NCBI GenBank assembly: GCA_023480885.1
Contig: JAMCWX010000075.1
Span: forward strand, 62,001-126,000
DNA: 64,000 nucleotides
From: Chloroflexota bacterium
GTDB taxonomy: Bacteria > Chloroflexota > UBA6077 > FW602-bin22 > JACPRP01
Reading direction: 5' to 3'
In this document: positions 50,088 to 59,293 of the stretch, one piece after another
Numbering within the stretch: position 1 is the first letter of the stretch
Layout of the letters: each line of letters begins with the position of its first letter
Made by a program: the position numbers and the translations under genes
The notes under the pieces: generated by a model
What the model saw: only the letters and a program-made list of their open reading frames with translations
The model's database searches: none
What the model was told of the DNA's origin: nothing

Positions 50088-51839
50088 ATGAAGAGGTTGC
50101 TTTCAGGCAACGAGGCCATGGCATGGGGCGCCTGGGAAGCGGGGGTAGTCTTCGCTGCAGGCTATCCTGGCACTCCTGCCACAGAGATATTGGAGAATAT
50201 CGCGCGGCGTAAAGAGGTCGACGCCCATTGGGCGGCCAATGAGAAGGTGGCGTTCGAGGAAGTGATGGGCGCTGCCATCGGCGGGGTGAGGGCTCTGGTG
50301 GCCGTGAAGCACGTTGGATTGAACGTGGCCGCCGACTCGTTCATGGTGTTCCCTTACGCGGGCACAAACGCCGGGTTCGTCGTTATATCCTCCGACGATC
50401 CTGGCGCTTACAGTTCACAAAACGAGCAAGATAATCGCTACTTCGCCAAGTTCGGCAAGGTGCCCTTATTGGAGCCGAGCGACGCTCAGGAATGCCACGA
50501 TCTGATCGTCAAGGCGTTCGATATTAGCGAGCAGTTCAAGACGCCAGTCATGCTGCGCACCACTATGCGCATCAATCATACCAAATGCCTCGTGGAGGTC
50601 GGCGAGCGTCAGGAGCGCGAAAAGAAGCAGTATCATCGCGACCCAACCAAATGGTCTGTGCCAAATTACTGCCGCTCCCTCAGGCCCATTCTTGAAGAGA
50701 AACAGCACGAGCTGGCAGCTTATTCCGAGTCCTTCGAGGGCAACTTCGTCGAGTTAAATAGCGACGAAGTTGGCATAATCACCAGCGGCATATGCTACTG
50801 CTACGCCAAGGAAGCGATGCCTGACGCCTCGTTTTTCAAGCTCGGCATGACTTACCCTCTACCCAAGCAGAAGATTATCGACTTCTGCGAGCGCTTCGAG
50901 AAGGTCTACATCGTCGAAGAGGGCGAGCCCTTCCTTGAAGAACAGATACGTGCCTTCGGCGTGACCAACGTCGTGGGCAAGGAGCTGTTCACCAACGTCC
51001 TCGATTTGAGCCCTGATTTAGTTGCCAAAGGGCTTCTGGGAACCGAGGTGAAGGGCGATTTCAGCAAAGAAATCGGGATTCTTACTCGTCCCCCACAGTT
51101 GTGCGTGGGCTGCTCGCACCGCGGCGTGTTTTTCACGCTGCGAAAGTTGGATGTGCTCGCAACCGGCGATATCGGCTGCTATTCCCTTGGATCGCAGCCG
51201 CCTTTCTCTGCGCAGCATACTATCTTCTGCATGGGCGCTGGCATCGCCAACGCCTTCGGCTTCGAGAAAGCGGGCACGAAAGATGTGGTTTCGCTCATCG
51301 GAGATTCCACTTTCATTCACGCTGGCATCCCCCCGCTCATCGACATGGTTTACAACAAAAGCAAGGGCACAGTGATCATTCTCGACAACGACACCACGGG
51401 CATGACCGGCCATCAAGAGCATCCGTCTTCGGGGCGCACGCTCAAGGGCGAGGAGGCCAAGGAGCTCAACATCGAGCAGTTGTGTAAGGTTATCGGGGTG
51501 GAATACGTCAAACAAGTAGACCCCTACAATCTTGACGAGACCGAGAAGACCATCAGGGAAGCGATGGCCTTTCCAGGAGCGGCAGTGGTCATAGCCAAGC
51601 GACCCTGCCTGCTTATGCGAGGCGAGCGCAACAAGAAGCGCATCCCTTACGTGGTCAACGATGAGTGCGTTGGCTGTGGCGTATGCTACCAGATAGATTG
51701 TCCGGCTCTTAGTGAAGGCCCTGATGGCCTGGCTGTGATCGACGCTATTAGCTGCGCCGGTTGTGGCATGTGCGCCAGCCTGTGTCCTACGCGGGCGATC
51801 GTGCTGAGCGCGAGCGATCGAGGGTTGAAGGGGTGTTAA
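50088..51839 (+). CDS. iorA: Indolepyruvate:ferredoxin oxidoreductase alpha subunit (copy 1)
   Basis: 583 residues. The N-terminal pyrimidine-binding domain begins LLSGNEAMAWGAWEAGVVFAAGYPGTPATEI; the central part has the typical SDDPGAYSSQNEQDNR. The ThDP domain has PPQLCVGCSHRGVF, LIGDSTFIHAGIPPLIDMVYN and NDTTGMTGHQEHPSSG. Two C-terminal [4Fe-4S] motifs are CVGCGVCYQIDCP and CAGCGMCASLCP. It oxidatively decarboxylates aryl- or branched 2-oxo acids to acyl-CoA, reducing ferredoxin. IorB follows after five bases. Substrate range is inferred from the family. Confidence 0.93.
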   Translation: MKRLLSGNEAMAWGAWEAGVVFAAGYPGTPATEILENIARRKEVDAHWAANEKVAFEEVMGAAIGGVRALVAVKHVGLNVAADSFMVFPYAGTNAGFVVISSDDPGAYSSQNEQDNRYFAKFGKVPLLEPSDAQECHDLIVKAFDISEQFKTPVMLRTTMRINHTKCLVEVGERQEREKKQYHRDPTKWSVPNYCRSLRPILEEKQHELAAYSESFEGNFVELNSDEVGIITSGICYCYAKEAMPDASFFKLGMTYPLPKQKIIDFCERFEKVYIVEEGEPFLEEQIRAFGVTNVVGKELFTNVLDLSPDLVAKGLLGTEVKGDFSKEIGILTRPPQLCVGCSHRGVFFTLRKLDVLATGDIGCYSLGSQPPFSAQHTIFCMGAGIANAFGFEKAGTKDVVSLIGDSTFIHAGIPPLIDMVYNKSKGTVIILDNDTTGMTGHQEHPSSGRTLKGEEAKELNIEQLCKVIGVEYVKQVDPYNLDETEKTIREAMAFPGAAVVIAKRPCLLMRGERNKKRIPYVVNDECVGCGVCYQIDCPALSEGPDGLAVIDAISCAGCGMCASLCPTRAIVLSASDRGLKGC

Positions 51840-51844
51840 CGCAA

Positions 51845-52426
51845 ATGAGCAGCGAGACGAAGAACGTATTGTTTGCCGGGGTAGGTGGCCAGGGCGCCAT
51901 GCTGGCGAGCGAGATACTCGCGCTGGTCGCCGTCGAGGCCGGCTACGATATAAAGCAAACCGAGGTGCACGGCGCGGCGCAGCGCGGCGGTGCGGTTGCC
52001 AGTCACGTGCGTTATGGCGAAAGGGTTCACTCCCCTGTCATCAGGCGCGGCGAAGCGGATTTGCTGGTCGCTTTCGAGAAACTGGAGGCGCTGCGCTATG
52101 CCCACTACCTGAGAGACGGGGCCCATATCGTCGTCAACGACGAGGAGGTCGAGCCCGCTAAACTCGACAAGTCGAGGCTTTATCCCAGGGAAGGCGTCGA
52201 TTTCCTGAAGAGCAAGGGCTTCAAAGTCATTGTCGTGCCCGCTACCAAGAAAGCCATTGAGCTTGGGAACCATCGCGTTGCCAGCACTGTGCTGCTCGGC
52301 GTAGCTTCCGGGCTGCTAAACCTGAAGCAGGAAAGCTGGGAAAAGGTGCTGGAAAAGCGGATACTGCCTCATCTCCTGGATATCAACCGGCGAGCTTTTG
52401 CCCTTGGCCTTGAGCTAGCGAAGTAG
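51845..52426 (+). CDS. iorB: Indolepyruvate:ferredoxin oxidoreductase beta subunit (copy 1)
   Basis: 193 residues of the gamma-type catalytic domain: NVLFAGVGGQGAMLASEILALVAVEAGYDIKQTEVHGAAQRGGAVASHVRYG is diagnostic. It completes the IorAB enzyme. I chose ATG at 51845, five bases after the iorA stop; the longer frame from 51761 lies inside iorA. Copy 2 of this gene is at 59293. Confidence 0.93.
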   Translation: MSSETKNVLFAGVGGQGAMLASEILALVAVEAGYDIKQTEVHGAAQRGGAVASHVRYGERVHSPVIRRGEADLLVAFEKLEALRYAHYLRDGAHIVVNDEEVEPAKLDKSRLYPREGVDFLKSKGFKVIVVPATKKAIELGNHRVASTVLLGVASGLLNLKQESWEKVLEKRILPHLLDINRRAFALGLELAK

Positions 52427-52586
52427 CGCGAGATTTATCTAAAGCTGATGGGCGGATGAGCGTAGGCGGAACGCGAAACCGTCCTGGATGAGGAGGTGAT
52501 GCCGGTAACCGAGAAACGCAGTTGCTCGAGTTCAAAACCATGGACCGACCACCGTTGCTAAATTTACTTCGACGGGAGGACACTTA

Positions 52587-53876
52587 ATGAGGAACCGAAT
52601 TTGGTTTGCAACCAGTTTGGCTGTCGTTCTGGCGCTGCTCATCCTCGCGCTAGGAGGATGCGCTGGAGCACCCGCGCCAACGCCTACGCCATCCAAGCCA
52701 GTAGCTACAGCGGCTGCCACGCCTGCTCCTGCCAAAGCATCGCCTGTGGCGTCGCCTGCAGCTTCGAGCAAGACCGAGCCCGCAGCATCGAAGGAGCCTT
52801 ACAAGATCGGCGCCCTCGCCGCGGTCACCGGGCCGGGTTCTTCTCTTGGCATTCCAGAGAGGAATACCTATCAGATGCTCGAGGAGCAGGTCAACAAGAG
52901 CGGCGGCATCAACGGCCATCCAGTGCAGGTCGTCATTCGTGACACCGAAAGCGATGAGACCAAGGCCGTTCTGGCCACGAAGAAGCTGATCGAAGAGGAC
53001 AAAGTCCTGGCGATCCTCGGCCCATCGCTGAGTGGAGAGAGCCTGGCCATCGCCGATACGGTCACGAAGGCTGAAGTCCCGCTGATTTCCGCGGCGGCGA
53101 GTATTATGATCGTCGTGAACAAGGATGGTTCCATCCCGAAGTGGGTCTTCAAGACCCCACAGAGCGATGCTTTGATTGTCAAGACGTTGGTCGATCACCT
53201 CAAGACGAAAGGCTACAACAAGATCGGCTGGCTCTCCGTGTCCAACGCCTATGGCGATAGTGGCACGACCGAGTTCCAGAAGCTGGCGCCATCTGCTGGC
53301 TTGAACATCGTCGCCAAGGAAACCTTCGCCGCTACCGACACGGATATGACGGCACAGTTGACTCGTGTTAAGGGTGCCAATCCCGACGCTATCGTCGTCT
53401 GGTCGATTCCGCCGTCCGCGGCGATCGTGTCGAAGAACGCCGCCCAGCTTGGCATCAAGCAGCCTGTCTTCCAGAGCCACGGTATCGGTAACAAGGCATT
53501 CATGTCCGTAGCTGGTCCCGCCGCTAACGGCGTGGTCTTCCCAGCGGGCAAGCTGCTCGTCGCCGATGCGCTGCCCGATAGCGATGCGCAGAAGAAAGTG
53601 CTGCTGCAATACACCAAGGACTACACCGCTAAGTTCGGCGCCGATACGCTCAGCACCTTCGGCGGCCACGCCTGGGATTGCTTCTGGGTCGTAGCCGATG
53701 CGCTGAAGAAGTCGGGCCCCGATCGCGCCAAGCTGCGCGATGCCATCGAGAACACGAAGGATTTCGTGGGCATCACCGGTGTGTTCAGTTTCTCCGCAAA
53801 AGATCACAACGGACTGGACAACCGCGCTGTGACGATGGTGGAGATCAAGGACGGCAAGTGGGTTCCTGCTAAGTAG
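52587..53876 (+). CDS. livK: Branched-chain amino acid ABC transporter, substrate-binding lipoprotein
   Basis: 429 residues. Signal with lipobox LGGC (Cys about 25), an Ala/Pro/Thr/Lys-rich linker, then a type-I periplasmic-binding fold (YKIGALAAVTGPGSSLGIPERNTYQMLEEQVNKSGGINGHPVQVVIRDTES). Lipid-anchored on the outer face of the membrane, it captures the amino acid or related ligand for LivHMGF. ATG follows GGGAGGACACTTA. The flanking IorAB pairs suggest that the ligand is a hydrophobic amino acid or an aromatic acid. Confidence 0.93.
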   Translation: MRNRIWFATSLAVVLALLILALGGCAGAPAPTPTPSKPVATAAATPAPAKASPVASPAASSKTEPAASKEPYKIGALAAVTGPGSSLGIPERNTYQMLEEQVNKSGGINGHPVQVVIRDTESDETKAVLATKKLIEEDKVLAILGPSLSGESLAIADTVTKAEVPLISAAASIMIVVNKDGSIPKWVFKTPQSDALIVKTLVDHLKTKGYNKIGWLSVSNAYGDSGTTEFQKLAPSAGLNIVAKETFAATDTDMTAQLTRVKGANPDAIVVWSIPPSAAIVSKNAAQLGIKQPVFQSHGIGNKAFMSVAGPAANGVVFPAGKLLVADALPDSDAQKKVLLQYTKDYTAKFGADTLSTFGGHAWDCFWVVADALKKSGPDRAKLRDAIENTKDFVGITGVFSFSAKDHNGLDNRAVTMVEIKDGKWVPAK

Positions 53877-53903
53877 CTTCGAGTAGCTAGTGTCTTGTGA
53901 CTT

Positions 53904-53965
53904 GGGCAGCTGAGGCGTGACCGGTTGGTGCCAGCCTGCGCGGAAGCGACCTCGCTGCCCTTTCT
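53904..53965 (+). terminator. Intercistronic hairpin between livK and livH
   Basis: GGGCAGC-T-GAGG (53904-53915) pairs with CCTC-GCTGCCC (53950-53960), an 11-bp stem with one bulge, followed by TTTCT. It resembles a leaky terminator or mRNA-protecting hairpin, which would let the binding protein be made in excess over the membrane parts. Confidence 0.5.
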
Positions 53966-53998
53966 AGCCTTGACGGAACTGGTCTTGAGAGGTTCTGA

Positions 53999-54886
53999 AT
54001 GGAGTTTTACCAGCAGGTCTTGCAGTATCTCGTGACAGGGGTGACACTCGGCAGCATCTATGCCATCATTGCCCTGGGCTTCATCACGATTTACAACGTG
54101 ACGGGGATCGTCAACTTTGCACAGGGCGAGTTCGTGATGTTGGGCGCGCTGATCGCCATCTCCCTGTACAAAAACCAGGTGCCGATAGTAGTGGCTTTTG
54201 TCGGTTCGGTGATGGTCACTACGCTGATTGGTGCAGCCCTTCAGCGCATCGCCATTCGTCCTGCCAAAGGAGCCTCGACGCTCACGCTTATCATAATAAC
54301 TATTGGAGCCTCAATCACGATTAGAGGCTTAGGTCTCATCACCTGGGGTCCCGACCCCTATTCGCTGCCTGCTTTCTCTGGCGATCAGCCAATTGCCTTT
54401 GGAGGGGCAGCGATCATCCCGCAGAGCTTCTGGGTCTTCGGCGCGACGATTGTGGTGCTGGGCGGCCTGTATGCGTTCTTCGAGTGGACGCTTTTGGGCA
54501 AGGCAGTTAGGGCTTGCGCCATAAATGTTTCGGCTGCACGGCTAATGGGTATTAGTCCAAGCTCGATGGCCCTGTTTTCCTTCGCCTTGAGCGCTGGCCT
54601 GGGAGCCATCGGTGGTGTGGTTATGGCGCCGATGACGCTGGCGACATATGACATGGGTTCCATGCTTGCCTTGAAGGGTTTCGTTGCCGCCATCGTCGGC
54701 GGGTTCACCAGTACCCCTGGCGCAGTCGTCGGCGGATTCTTGATCGGTATTCTTGAATCCATGGGAGCTGGCTTGATTAGCTCGGGATATAAAGACGCCA
54801 TCGCCTTCGTCGTTCTGTTCTTGGTGCTGTTCTTGAAACCAAACGGCCTGTTTGGGGGCAGAGATACTGGCAGAGGAGGGCTCTAG
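53999..54886 (+). CDS. livH: Branched-chain amino acid ABC transporter permease LivH
   Basis: 295 residues, about eight membrane helices: LVTGVTLGSIYAIIALGFITIYNVTGIVNFAQGEFVMLGALIA at the N-terminus and MTLATYDMGSMLALKGFVAAIVGGFTSTPGAVVGGFLIGILES, the EAA-like ATPase-contact region. Forms the membrane channel with LivM. ATG at 53999. 11 bases before livM. Confidence 0.95.
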   Translation: MEFYQQVLQYLVTGVTLGSIYAIIALGFITIYNVTGIVNFAQGEFVMLGALIAISLYKNQVPIVVAFVGSVMVTTLIGAALQRIAIRPAKGASTLTLIIITIGASITIRGLGLITWGPDPYSLPAFSGDQPIAFGGAAIIPQSFWVFGATIVVLGGLYAFFEWTLLGKAVRACAINVSAARLMGISPSSMALFSFALSAGLGAIGGVVMAPMTLATYDMGSMLALKGFVAAIVGGFTSTPGAVVGGFLIGILESMGAGLISSGYKDAIAFVVLFLVLFLKPNGLFGGRDTGRGGL

Positions 54887-54897
54887 GCGGGACCAAT

Positions 54898-55974
54898 ATG
54901 GAAAGAAACGGCATCGGAAAGTACGAGAATTACATTACGTTAGGAGCGCTGATCGTAGTAATGGGCTCGCTGCCCCTCTTACTCTCTAACAGTTATCATC
55001 TTAGCATAATGGCCTTCATAGGTATCAACACCATGCTAGCAGTAGGTCTCTGCTTGTTGATGGGCTATGCCGGCCAGGTATCTCTCGGCCACGCTGCTTT
55101 TTACGGGATTGGTGCCTACACGTCGGGCATCTTGACGACGACCTTCAAGATGAATCCCTGGCTGGCAATAGGCGTTGCCGCGGTCTTTACCGGCGTAGTG
55201 GCCTACGTGATTGGCGTGCCGATGTTCCGCTTGAAGGGGAATAACCTGGCGATGGGCACGCTTGGCTTCGGCATCATCGTTTACATAATCTTTGTCGAGA
55301 TGCGGGATTGGACCGGCGGGCCGTCGGGGTTGACGGGCATCCCCTCCCTTTCCATCTTCGGCTTCACGTTCGATAATGACCTCAAGTACTACTACTTGAT
55401 CTGGGCGATTGCGCTTCTGTTTCTGGTTCTGTCGCTGAACATCGTCAATTCTCGCGTCGGACGGGCGCTGAGATCTATCCACGGCAGCGAGATAGCTGCT
55501 GAAACCCTGGGCGTGAACACTAACAAGTACAAGATTCAGATACTGGTCGTCGCTGCGATGTACGCCAGCGTCGCTGGCAGCCTTTACGCACATTACCTGA
55601 CCTTCATAAATCCCCAGCCGTTCAGTTTCAAGCTCTCGATCGAGATCGTCGTGATGGTAGTCATTGGTGGGCTTTCGAGCGTCTGGGGCGCGCTTCTCGG
55701 TGCCGCCACGACAACCGTTCTCAGCGAGGTCTTGCGCGGAGTTATTCCTCAGTTCTTGAAGGGTGCCACAGGCGAGTACGAGATAGTCGTGTTCGGCATC
55801 ATCTTGATGGTTGTGATGATATTCTTGCCAGAAGGGCTCTTCAGCGGCAGCGTGCGCATCGTCAAGAGCTGGCGCAGGGAAAAGGAATCGAAGCAGCGCA
55901 CAGTTGATGAGACCGCCATTGTCGAGCCTAGCAGTGTCGTTGCGGAAGGCCATCTGGCGGTGGAGGATAAGTAG
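54898..55974 (+). CDS. livM: Branched-chain amino acid ABC transporter permease LivM
   Basis: 358 residues with about nine membrane helices: GLCLLMGYAGQVSLGHAAFYGIGAYTSGIL, a central MFRLKGNNLAMGTLGFGIIVYIIF, and AETLGVNTNKYKIQ followed by VVMVVIGGLSSVWGALLGAATTTVLSE. A charged C-terminal tail of about 35 residues follows the last helix. Partner of LivH. Seven bases before livG. Confidence 0.95.
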   Translation: MERNGIGKYENYITLGALIVVMGSLPLLLSNSYHLSIMAFIGINTMLAVGLCLLMGYAGQVSLGHAAFYGIGAYTSGILTTTFKMNPWLAIGVAAVFTGVVAYVIGVPMFRLKGNNLAMGTLGFGIIVYIIFVEMRDWTGGPSGLTGIPSLSIFGFTFDNDLKYYYLIWAIALLFLVLSLNIVNSRVGRALRSIHGSEIAAETLGVNTNKYKIQILVVAAMYASVAGSLYAHYLTFINPQPFSFKLSIEIVVMVVIGGLSSVWGALLGAATTTVLSEVLRGVIPQFLKGATGEYEIVVFGIILMVVMIFLPEGLFSGSVRIVKSWRREKESKQRTVDETAIVEPSSVVAEGHLAVEDK

Positions 55975-55980
55975 ATACTT

Positions 55981-56781
55981 ATGCTGGACGATAGCACCTC
56001 AGCGGTAATGACAAATGGATCCCTGCTGGATGCCAGGAACCTGAGGAAGAGCTTCGGCGGCGTCGTGGCGGTCGATGGCTTTAGCTTCACAGTGAAGCGA
56101 GGACAGATCGTGGCCATAATCGGCCCGAATGGCGCGGGAAAGACTACTGCCTTCAATCTCGTGACCGGGGTACACCCCCTCACCTCTGGAGAGATACACT
56201 TTTGTGGCCAGCGAATCGACGGCCTCAAGCCGTATGAAATTGCCGAGCGCGGCATCTCGCGAACCTTCCAGAATCTGCAGATATTCGGCAATATGACTGT
56301 GGCCGAGAACGTAATGGTCGGCCGACATCCACGCAGCAAGGCCGGCATACTGAGCGCTGCGCTTTCGTTGCCCAACGCTCGCGCAGAAGAGAAGAGGATA
56401 TTCGAGGTCGCGATGCAGAACCTGAAAGTGGTGGGCCTGGCGCACAGGGCGATGGACGCGGCCTCAAGCCTGCCATTCGGTTCGCAGCGGTTGCTTGAGA
56501 TCGCTCGTGCGCTCGCCGTAGAACCAAAAGTATTGCTTCTCGACGAGCCCGCCGCTGGCCTGGCCGGCCAGGAAACGAAGGATCTTGCGCAACTGATTTA
56601 TCGCATACGAGATAGTGGCACGAGCATCCTCCTGGTGGAACACGATATGGAACTGGTTATGGGCGTTGCCGATTGGGTATTCGTGCTCGACTATGGCAAG
56701 TTGATCGCCGCAGGCACCCCTTCACAGATTCAGAGCGATAAAAAGGTGATCGCGGCGTATCTGGGTGAGGAGATGGACTGA
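55981..56781 (+). CDS. livG: Branched-chain amino acid ABC transporter ATPase LivG
   Basis: 266 residues. Walker A GPNGAGKTTAFNL, QNLQIFGNMTVAENV, signature-type SLPFGSQRLLEIARALA, Walker B VLLLDEPAAGL and the H-loop (LLVEHDMELVM). The signature is LPFGSQR rather than LSGGQ, as is usual in LivG. Its stop overlaps the livF ATG. Confidence 0.95.
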   Translation: MLDDSTSAVMTNGSLLDARNLRKSFGGVVAVDGFSFTVKRGQIVAIIGPNGAGKTTAFNLVTGVHPLTSGEIHFCGQRIDGLKPYEIAERGISRTFQNLQIFGNMTVAENVMVGRHPRSKAGILSAALSLPNARAEEKRIFEVAMQNLKVVGLAHRAMDAASSLPFGSQRLLEIARALAVEPKVLLLDEPAAGLAGQETKDLAQLIYRIRDSGTSILLVEHDMELVMGVADWVFVLDYGKLIAAGTPSQIQSDKKVIAAYLGEEMD

Positions 56782-57512
56782 TGCTGGAAGTGGTGGGCGT
56801 AAGCACCTACTATGGACAGATCCAGGCATTGAAAGGGGTCTCGCTCAGCGTTAACGACGGGGAAATCGTTACCTTGATCGGCGCAAACGGCGCTGGCAAG
56901 ACTACTCTGCTCAACACCATTTGTGGCGTCTTGGCTGCCCGTCGTGGAGACGTGGTTTTCGACGGACAACACGTCACGAAGCTCCCCGCGGAGCGTATCG
57001 TGAGACTGGGCATCAGCCACGTGCCTGAGCGAAGGCAGGTCTTTGGCGAGATGTCCGTGAAAGATAACTTGATACTGGGTGCCTACCATCGTTACGGCAA
57101 AGAGAAAAGGGCCGTGATTGATCGCGACCTGGAGACGATCTTCGAGCTGTTCCCCATCCTGAAGCAAAGAGAGAAGCAGGCAGCGGGAACGCTTTCGGGG
57201 GGCCAGCAACAGATGCTGGCGGTCGGACGCGGGCTGATGTCCAGGCCGAGGTTGCTCCTGCTGGACGAGCCTTCCCTTGGCCTGGCGCCGATGCTGGTCC
57301 GAGAGATAATACGTATCGTGGGCGAGCTCAGAGATCGTGGCACCACGGTGCTGCTGATCGAACAGAACGCGCGAGCGGCGCTGCGCATAGCCGACCGAGG
57401 TTACTTGATCGAGACGGGAAGGATCGTTCTAGAAGGCACCGCCGCCGAGTTGATAGCCAATCCCATAGTTCAGTCGGCGTACTTAGGTAAGGGCTACCAT
57501 CACGTGTCATAA
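56781..57512 (+). CDS. livF: Branched-chain amino acid ABC transporter ATPase LivF
   Basis: 243 residues. Walker A GANGAGKTTLLNT, RRQVFGEMSVKDNL, signature LSGGQQQMLAVGRGLM, Walker B LLLLDEPSLGLAPMLV, H-loop LLIEQNA. Heterodimer partner of LivG. It overlaps livG by one base and ends 20 bases before the second iorA. Confidence 0.95.
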   Translation: MLEVVGVSTYYGQIQALKGVSLSVNDGEIVTLIGANGAGKTTLLNTICGVLAARRGDVVFDGQHVTKLPAERIVRLGISHVPERRQVFGEMSVKDNLILGAYHRYGKEKRAVIDRDLETIFELFPILKQREKQAAGTLSGGQQQMLAVGRGLMSRPRLLLLDEPSLGLAPMLVREIIRIVGELRDRGTTVLLIEQNARAALRIADRGYLIETGRIVLEGTAAELIANPIVQSAYLGKGYHHVS

Positions 57513-57532
57513 CAGAGAGGGGAACACAAGAG

Positions 57533-59293
57533 GTGAAGAAGCTATTATCAGGCAATGAGGCTATCGCCTTGGGCGCGTACGAAAGCGGAGTCAAGGTGGC
57601 GGCCGCATATCCGGGGACTCCTAGCACAGAGATATTGGAGAACCTCGCCAAGTACCCTGGACTATGGGCTGAATGGTCGCCAAACGAGAAGGTGGCGCTC
57701 GACGTGGCTATCGGCGCTGCTTACGCTGGGCAGCGCGCCCTGGCCACGATGAAGATGGTCGGGCTAAACGTCGCCGCGGACTCGCTGTTCTACGTTGCGT
57801 ATACGGGACTTGTGGGGGGCCTGGTCATCGTCACGGCAGACGACCCAGGGATGCACAGCTCTCAGAACGAGCAGGATAACCGTCAGTATGCCAGGTTCGC
57901 CAAGGTGCCGATGGTCGAGCCATCGGACAGCCAGGAATGTAAAGACTTCGTGGGCTATGCGCTCGACATCAGCGAGCGATTCGATGCGCCGGTGCTCCTG
58001 CGCACGACTACCAGGGTCGCGCACTCGCAGACGGCCGTTGAGGTCGAGGAAAGGAGCGGGCCACAGGGGGACGGCGAGCCCAAGTCCTACAAGCGGGACA
58101 AGGCTAAGTACGTTATGGTGCCGGGCTATGCCAGAGCCAGACATCCTGTTGTGGAGCAAAGGCTGAAAGACCTGGCGGAGTTCGCCGAGACGTTCGAGGG
58201 GAACAGAATCGAATGGGGCAGCCCTGACCTGGGGATTATCAGCGGAGGCATCGCCTATCAGTATGCCAGAGAGGTCTTCAAGGATGCGTCGTTCCTCAAG
58301 CTGGGGATGAGCTACCCCTTGCCCGAGCGAAAGATCAAGGAGTTCGCCTCCAAGGTGAAGAGATTGCTCGTGGTCGAGGACCTGGACCCCTTCTGGGAGG
58401 AGCAGGTCAGGTTGATGGGCGTCGAGGTCGAGGGGAAGAAGTACTTTCCTATGATCGGCGAGTTCAGCCCAGACGTCGTGCGCGCTGGCGCGGTGAAAGC
58501 CGGCTTAATGGAAGAGAAAGCCCTGGCGCCGGTGGAATTGCCCGAGTTGCCCGGACGACCGCCTATTCTCTGCCCTGGCTGCCGGCACAGGGGCGTGTTC
58601 TTTGTCCTCAGTAAGCTCAAGGCCGTAGTCAACGGCGATATCGGCTGCTATGCGCTCGGCGTCAACCCCCCGTTAGCGGCAGTCGATACGACAGGCTGCA
58701 TGGGCGCCAGCTTCGGCGTGGTGCACGGCGTGAACAAGGCTGGCATCGTCGAGCGAGCTGTGGGCGTTCTGGGTGATTCGACCTTCTTCCACTCCGGCAT
58801 TGCTCCCCTCATCAACATCGTCTACAACGGCAGCAATAGCACGACGATAATCCTGGATAACCACACGACAGCTATGACTGGCCATCAGGAGAATCCTGGC
58901 ACGGGCAGGACGCTACTGGGTGAGCCAACCGATGCGATCGACATCGAGAATCTCGTGCGAGCTATCGGCGTGAAAGATGTGAGGGTAGTCGATCCTTACG
59001 ATCTCAAGGCCGTGGAAGCCGCTTTGAAGGGCGCTTTCGCGACAGAGGGACCGTCCGTCATCATTGCCACCGGGCCTTGCGTGCTGAAGACGCGCGAGAA
59101 ACGGGGAGTGATCGTCGTGGACGGGGAACGCTGCAACGGCTGTGGCCTTTGCCTGAGGGTAGGTTGTGCCGCTGTTGTTCGCGCAAGCGACAAACTGGTT
59201 AGAATAGACGAACTACAATGTACCGGCTGCACCCTTTGCATGCAGACCTGTGCGCGCAAGGCAATGTCGTTAGTGGAGCAAGGAGGCCGATAG
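57533..59293 (+). CDS. iorA: Indolepyruvate:ferredoxin oxidoreductase alpha subunit (copy 2)
   Basis: 586 residues, collinear with copy 1: LLSGNEAIALGAYESGVKVAAAYPGTPSTEI, TADDPGMHSSQNEQDNRQYA, RPPILCPGCRHRGVFFVLSKL, LGDSTFFHSGIAPLINIVYN and NHTTAMTGHQENPGTG. The C-terminal clusters are CNGCGLCLRVGC (no Pro after the last Cys) and CTGCTLCMQTC, slightly divergent from the standard spacing with Pro. Placed directly after livF, its substrate is probably derived from what Liv imports. GTG start after GAGAGGGGAACAC. Confidence 0.93.
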   Translation: MKKLLSGNEAIALGAYESGVKVAAAYPGTPSTEILENLAKYPGLWAEWSPNEKVALDVAIGAAYAGQRALATMKMVGLNVAADSLFYVAYTGLVGGLVIVTADDPGMHSSQNEQDNRQYARFAKVPMVEPSDSQECKDFVGYALDISERFDAPVLLRTTTRVAHSQTAVEVEERSGPQGDGEPKSYKRDKAKYVMVPGYARARHPVVEQRLKDLAEFAETFEGNRIEWGSPDLGIISGGIAYQYAREVFKDASFLKLGMSYPLPERKIKEFASKVKRLLVVEDLDPFWEEQVRLMGVEVEGKKYFPMIGEFSPDVVRAGAVKAGLMEEKALAPVELPELPGRPPILCPGCRHRGVFFVLSKLKAVVNGDIGCYALGVNPPLAAVDTTGCMGASFGVVHGVNKAGIVERAVGVLGDSTFFHSGIAPLINIVYNGSNSTTIILDNHTTAMTGHQENPGTGRTLLGEPTDAIDIENLVRAIGVKDVRVVDPYDLKAVEAALKGAFATEGPSVIIATGPCVLKTREKRGVIVVDGERCNGCGLCLRVGCAAVVRASDKLVRIDELQCTGCTLCMQTCARKAMSLVEQGGR

